A stretch of 36,333 nucleotides of DNA from Providencia sneebia DSM 19967. GTDB lineage: Bacteria > Pseudomonadota > Gammaproteobacteria > Enterobacterales > Enterobacteriaceae. Location of the stretch: positions 1,796,513 to 1,832,845 of the forward strand of contig NZ_CM001773.1 in assembly GCF_000314895.2 (NCBI RefSeq). Direction: 5' to 3'. Shown one piece after another: positions 33,417 to 36,333 of the stretch; the first letter of the stretch is position 1, and each line of letters starts with the position of its first letter. Position numbers and translations under genes: made by a program. The notes beneath the pieces were generated by a model. It was not told the DNA's origin. It made no database searches and worked only from the letters and a program-made list of their open reading frames with translations.

Positions 33417-35090
33417 TCAACCAATGACGGGCGAATACTTTTCTTTCAAGCTGTCTGATTTGCTGCCAGTGCCCTTGATAACAGCCGCGTTCAGTGGCTC
33501 ACCTGTATTGTGATGGGTATGTACTGCTGTGAGTTCAGCTAGCTCTTTGACAACGTCGAGTGTGTCCAGCATTAACATTGCAACGTTGATTTCTTGGCTA
33601 CCAATCCAAACAACGGGGGCAATGATTTGTTGCTGTTCGCCTGCGATACTTTGTTTTATCTGACCAACTTTCTCTATTAGCTTCTGTCCAATTTCTACAG
33701 TGGCATTCTGGCCAACATCAACAGTCATGTCTTTTTCGATACTGGCGACATAATTTGATGATGTTGCGATTGAGTAGTCACCCTCGGACAATTGCTGGAT
33801 TGCCCCGGCTAATAATTTCTTTGTGCCAAGCACGGTTAATGTGTCGTTGGCCTGTACTGTTGTTTCCCTTGCGACCAGTTCGCGCTGTTCTTTGTCCGCT
33901 TTGATAGTTCGGAGCATTGATGCTTCATTAATGCTCTGGTCAGTTTCACGATTCCAACTACCGTCTTGTGTTACGCGCTGAAAAACTTCTTTGCGCTGTT
34001 GCTGCAATTGTTCCCCGGGTTGTATGTCCGGTAGGGTATTATTTTGGCTGAGGGTTTGCCGGATAAACGGTTTATCTGGCCTGCCACCTTCAAACGCTAT
34101 CTCAACTAATGTTCCCTCCGGTGGAAACTGAAACATTCCACTCTCACCGCCTGCCATTGGCAAAGGCAAAGGTACAGCTTTATAAGCAGGTGCAGCGGAT
34201 TCACTACCATCACCATCTAACAATTGCACGTCAACGGCATATTTTGGGCGGAATGGATCAGACATATCACCGGCACGAACTGATTCACTCGGTGATTCAA
34301 TTCGGGCAAATTTGGGTAAATGTAATCCTGCTGATAATTCGGGGTAAGCTTTATCAATTTGTTTTTGAATTGGGGTTTTATTGTCGGCTTTACCTGTGAG
34401 TGGGTTTACCGCTTCCCAATATAAGGTGATATCGTCATTTTCAAGTTGGATTTTATTAACGCGCTGATTGTTTACCACTGTTCCAGCACGTAAAGCTGGG
34501 ATTAATGGATAAGTGGCGCTGTTACCTGCGGCTTGGCTTTTTGAGAATTCTGCGGGTATTTCGTGGTGATTGCTGTGAAACATGGAATCCGACCAACTGC
34601 CGACAAAGACTTTTCCATCAGGCATTTGGTACCAGACATAATCATTGATGCTGAAAACTGCCCCTAAATTGGCTAATAACTGAAAGCCTGTGCCATTGTG
34701 GGTAAAATGGGGAATAGGTGTATTAATGTATTTGGCATCGGGTAAAAGAAAGGTTAACCCGCTATTATCTTGTAAAGAGTCAGTGATGGTTTTTAGTGTG
34801 GGGTGCTGAAAAGAGCATGGCCACATTTTATCAAATACCCCAACCAATTCCCGAATAAATAGTTTTTGAAAGCCATTATCGGCAGGCTGTGCGCGTTCAA
34901 CATATCCGGTAAAATAGCGATAAAGCGAATCTGTATAACCTGTGTCAAAGCGAACTAATTTACCTGTGTAATCATTATTTGTTTCAACCGTTAAAAAGCC
35001 ACGACCACAGGCCGATAGTTCCAGTATGATTTTAGCGTCAACAATATGGACTTCATCACTTGATAAATAACAGCGGCTAATTGGTTTCAT
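33417..35090 (-). CDS. Phage tail spike / baseplate hub protein (VgrG/gpV-like)
   Basis: A 557-residue protein that forms the puncturing tip of a contractile tail. The N-terminal half (about 1-260) resembles the gp27/VgrG hub domain (LVRFDTGYTDSLYRYFTGYV, then LQDNSGLTFLLPDA). A gp5-like OB domain follows (about 265-350: PKYAVDVQLL, GTLVEIAFEGGRPDKPFI). Next is a beta-rich repeat region (about 370-500). The C-terminus has HTHHNTG, like the metal-binding HxH tip of spike proteins such as P2 gpV. The start lies 2 bases after the preceding gene's stop, so it is translationally coupled. It is the last gene of the leftward tail module. A T6SS VgrG is less likely given the two neighbours. Confidence 0.7.
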   Translation of the reverse strand: MKPISRCYLSSDEVHIVDAKIILELSACGRGFLTVETNNDYTGKLVRFDTGYTDSLYRYFTGYVERAQPADNGFQKLFIRELVGVFDKMWPCSFQHPTLKTITDSLQDNSGLTFLLPDAKYINTPIPHFTHNGTGFQLLANLGAVFSINDYVWYQMPDGKVFVGSWSDSMFHSNHHEIPAEFSKSQAAGNSATYPLIPALRAGTVVNNQRVNKIQLENDDITLYWEAVNPLTGKADNKTPIQKQIDKAYPELSAGLHLPKFARIESPSESVRAGDMSDPFRPKYAVDVQLLDGDGSESAAPAYKAVPLPLPMAGGESGMFQFPPEGTLVEIAFEGGRPDKPFIRQTLSQNNTLPDIQPGEQLQQQRKEVFQRVTQDGSWNRETDQSINEASMLRTIKADKEQRELVARETTVQANDTLTVLGTKKLLAGAIQQLSEGDYSIATSSNYVASIEKDMTVDVGQNATVEIGQKLIEKVGQIKQSIAGEQQQIIAPVVWIGSQEINVAMLMLDTLDVVKELAELTAVHTHHNTGEPLNAAVIKGTGSKSDSLKEKYSPVIG

Positions 35091-35092
35091 TA

Positions 35093-35659
35093 TTATTTAT
35101 TCCCAAAATCATTAATTGGTTTCAAAACCGTACTTTCAAACCATGTTAATTCGTCTTTTTCTTCTTTTGCTGCGCTTGTTGGCGCCTTCGGGTTGCCTGT
35201 TTGCTTTTTCGCTTGTACTTGGCCTGCTGCTCGCGCGTCTTTTTTCTCTGAAACAGACAGATGTTCTCTGAGCGTAAAGGTGATTTGCCAAGCCTGTTGG
35301 CCGTCAATTTCGCTCGCGTCGATGTTGCCTGTAAAGGTGCCAATGCGAAAATTAATCGCTTTAGCGGTGTGATTAGCGACACGATAGCGTTTGAGTTTGC
35401 CGCTGTCTTTGGCTTCGGCAAGGGCAAATAAACGGGTTAATATTTTATGGTCAGTGAAATTAATCACACCTGTGATGCGCAATTCTTTGGGTTTGATGCC
35501 TTGCTCGGCAACGGCAGTGCTGGATGTTTGACCGCTTTGGTCTTTATCCTGAAACTGGACGGACGGATTAACTTTGATGTTTTTCAGCGGAATAGCTTCA
35601 CCATCAAGGGCGAGTGTGATTGTTGTGTTCTGTGCTGTCGACTGGCTTTGTTGGATCAT
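35093..35659 (-). CDS. Phage baseplate complex protein
   Basis: A 188-residue structural protein of the tail baseplate. The N-terminal part (TITLALDGEAIPLKNIKVNP, then QFQDKDQSGQTSST) and LREHLSVSEKKDARA are characteristic of proteins annotated as baseplate complex protein in enterobacterial prophages, by memory. The C-terminal 50 residues are charged and probably flexible, ending in a short amphipathic helix (LTWFESTVLKPINDF). AAGGA stands 8 bases before the ATG. The start overlaps the upstream gene by 56 bp. Confidence 0.65.
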   Translation of the reverse strand: MIQQSQSTAQNTTITLALDGEAIPLKNIKVNPSVQFQDKDQSGQTSSTAVAEQGIKPKELRITGVINFTDHKILTRLFALAEAKDSGKLKRYRVANHTAKAINFRIGTFTGNIDASEIDGQQAWQITFTLREHLSVSEKKDARAAGQVQAKKQTGNPKAPTSAAKEEKDELTWFESTVLKPINDFGNK

Positions 35660-36329
35660 GAAGCATTCCTTTGAGTGCGGACAGTTCGCTTCCTGCGAAC
35701 AGTGTTGCTAATGTAAATACTGCGTCAGGCTCAGGGATATCTTTTTGTAACTGTTCAGCTAAATAATCGCCTGTTCCTTTACCTGTAAAGCTCCAAATCA
35801 CCACGGATTTTCCTAATAAATCAGTGAGTTTATTACCAATTTCTTTAAGTGCATTTTCCCTTGCCGATTTAAAACCGGACATGGCGGATTTCATGGCATC
35901 AATACTGCTGGCACTGCCTGCACTGGCTTTTGCTTGTTCTATCAATTGAGCATTAATTGTTGCCCGACTCGTTGAGGTTGATAGTGCCTGCGGTTTCGGT
36001 AAGCCGCCAAACTGTTTGCCCGGCAATTGCATTTTGGTGACTTGCAGATTAGCCGCTGTTTTTGCCATCCGCTCAACTTGTGAGAAAATAGGAAGAGGGA
36101 AAACAGTCGAAAATTGCTGTAACAGTGACATAAATTCAGATTGTGTCTTTGCACACACCATCATGACGACTATTTCAGTTTCAGCTGTGCCTGCCAATTT
36201 TTTTGTAATGTAACTAATGGCATTTTCTGGGTTTAAATAATATCCAGAATCCGATATTAAACCTAAACGATAAATAAATGGGTGAGCAGTCAATACTGAA
36301 CAAGTTATTTCTTGCATGTTCATTGACAT
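35604..36329 (-). CDS. Phage tail-module protein of unknown function, possibly cut by the window edge
   Basis: A protein of about 241 residues that I do not recognise by family. The N-terminal half (about 1-100) looks like a compact alpha/beta domain; the centre (about 105-170) is rich in Ala, Ser and Lys and low in aromatics, like a flexible linker or coiled coil; the end has DYLAEQLQKDIPEPDAVFTLATLFAG. Its 3' end overlaps the baseplate gene by 56 bp, so it belongs to the same operon. Starts at 36329, 36323 or 36317 are all possible, and the frame may begin beyond the window. Confidence 0.5.
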   Translation of the reverse strand: MSMNMQEITCSVLTAHPFIYRLGLISDSGYYLNPENAISYITKKLAGTAETEIVVMMVCAKTQSEFMSLLQQFSTVFPLPIFSQVERMAKTAANLQVTKMQLPGKQFGGLPKPQALSTSTSRATINAQLIEQAKASAGSASSIDAMKSAMSGFKSARENALKEIGNKLTDLLGKSVVIWSFTGKGTGDYLAEQLQKDIPEPDAVFTLATLFAGSELSALKGMLHDPTKPVDSTEHNNHTRP

Positions 36330-36333
36330 AGAT

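Noticed and set aside
33417..35090. Type VI secretion VgrG
   Set aside because: The two linked genes look like phage baseplate components, the tip motif and size fit phage spikes, and no secretion genes are visible. The call could change with sequence to the right.
1..36333. CRISPR array, insertion sequence or rRNA operon
   Set aside because: I saw no regularly spaced repeats, transposase genes or rRNA sequence anywhere in the window.

Overview
The window looks like the chromosome of a low-GC member of the Morganellaceae, most likely Proteus, with Providencia as the alternative. This is judged by eye: the base composition is AT-rich, most proteins resemble their Enterobacterales orthologues closely (MdtG, LpxL, TrhO, BssS, PyrC, YlaC, DsrB, FliZ, PutA, PutP, CycA), and a complete tetrathionate respiration locus is present. 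The core runs mdtG - lpxL ... trhO ... bssS - pyrC, the order known from E. coli. A respiration and metal-transport block sits between lpxL and trhO.

Layout: 1-1246 holds a POT-family peptide transporter that runs off the left edge. 1766-3961 is an mdtG/lpxL pair. 4137-11706 is the tetrathionate reductase locus: the ttrSR two-component system is divergent from the structural operon ttrBCA. 11782-13436 is a DUF1007/NicO metal-transport pair behind a near-consensus Zur box, which suggests zinc. 13930-17493 carries trhO, a LuxR-type regulator with a degenerate receiver, bssS and pyrC; pyrC has the classic leader that can mask its ribosome binding site. 17676-18588 holds three tRNA-Asn genes, each with its own promoter. 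18709-22328 carries ylaC, a cold-shock gene with an attenuator-like leader, dsrB, a small lipoprotein and a fliZ away from fliA. 22688-23635 is an orphan TupA-like ATP-grasp protein. 24054-30248 is the divergent putA/putP proline-utilisation pair, with GTTGCA motifs between the genes. 30322-31734 is cycA.

From about 31987 to the right edge the window enters a prophage or related tailed element. Its left boundary is a tRNA gene with a Lys-like 5' half and an Ile2-like 3' half, so the acceptor stem does not pair properly. Two tandem 11-bp repeats follow. The right edge carries contractile-tail baseplate and spike genes reading leftward.

The most interesting locus lies between the tail module and the tRNA (32830-33420), where phage cargo genes are common. 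It encodes a 26-residue hydrophobic peptide resembling the DinQ/TisB class of type I toxins. The peptide's Shine-Dalgarno sequence is locked in a perfect 9-bp hairpin, and a terminator follows the gene. Just upstream is a predicted sRNA of about 115 nt with its own promoter-like sequence and terminator. Its predicted 5' end can pair with the toxin leader over 21 contiguous positions, two of them G-U wobbles. I know of no description of this particular locus, but I could not search.
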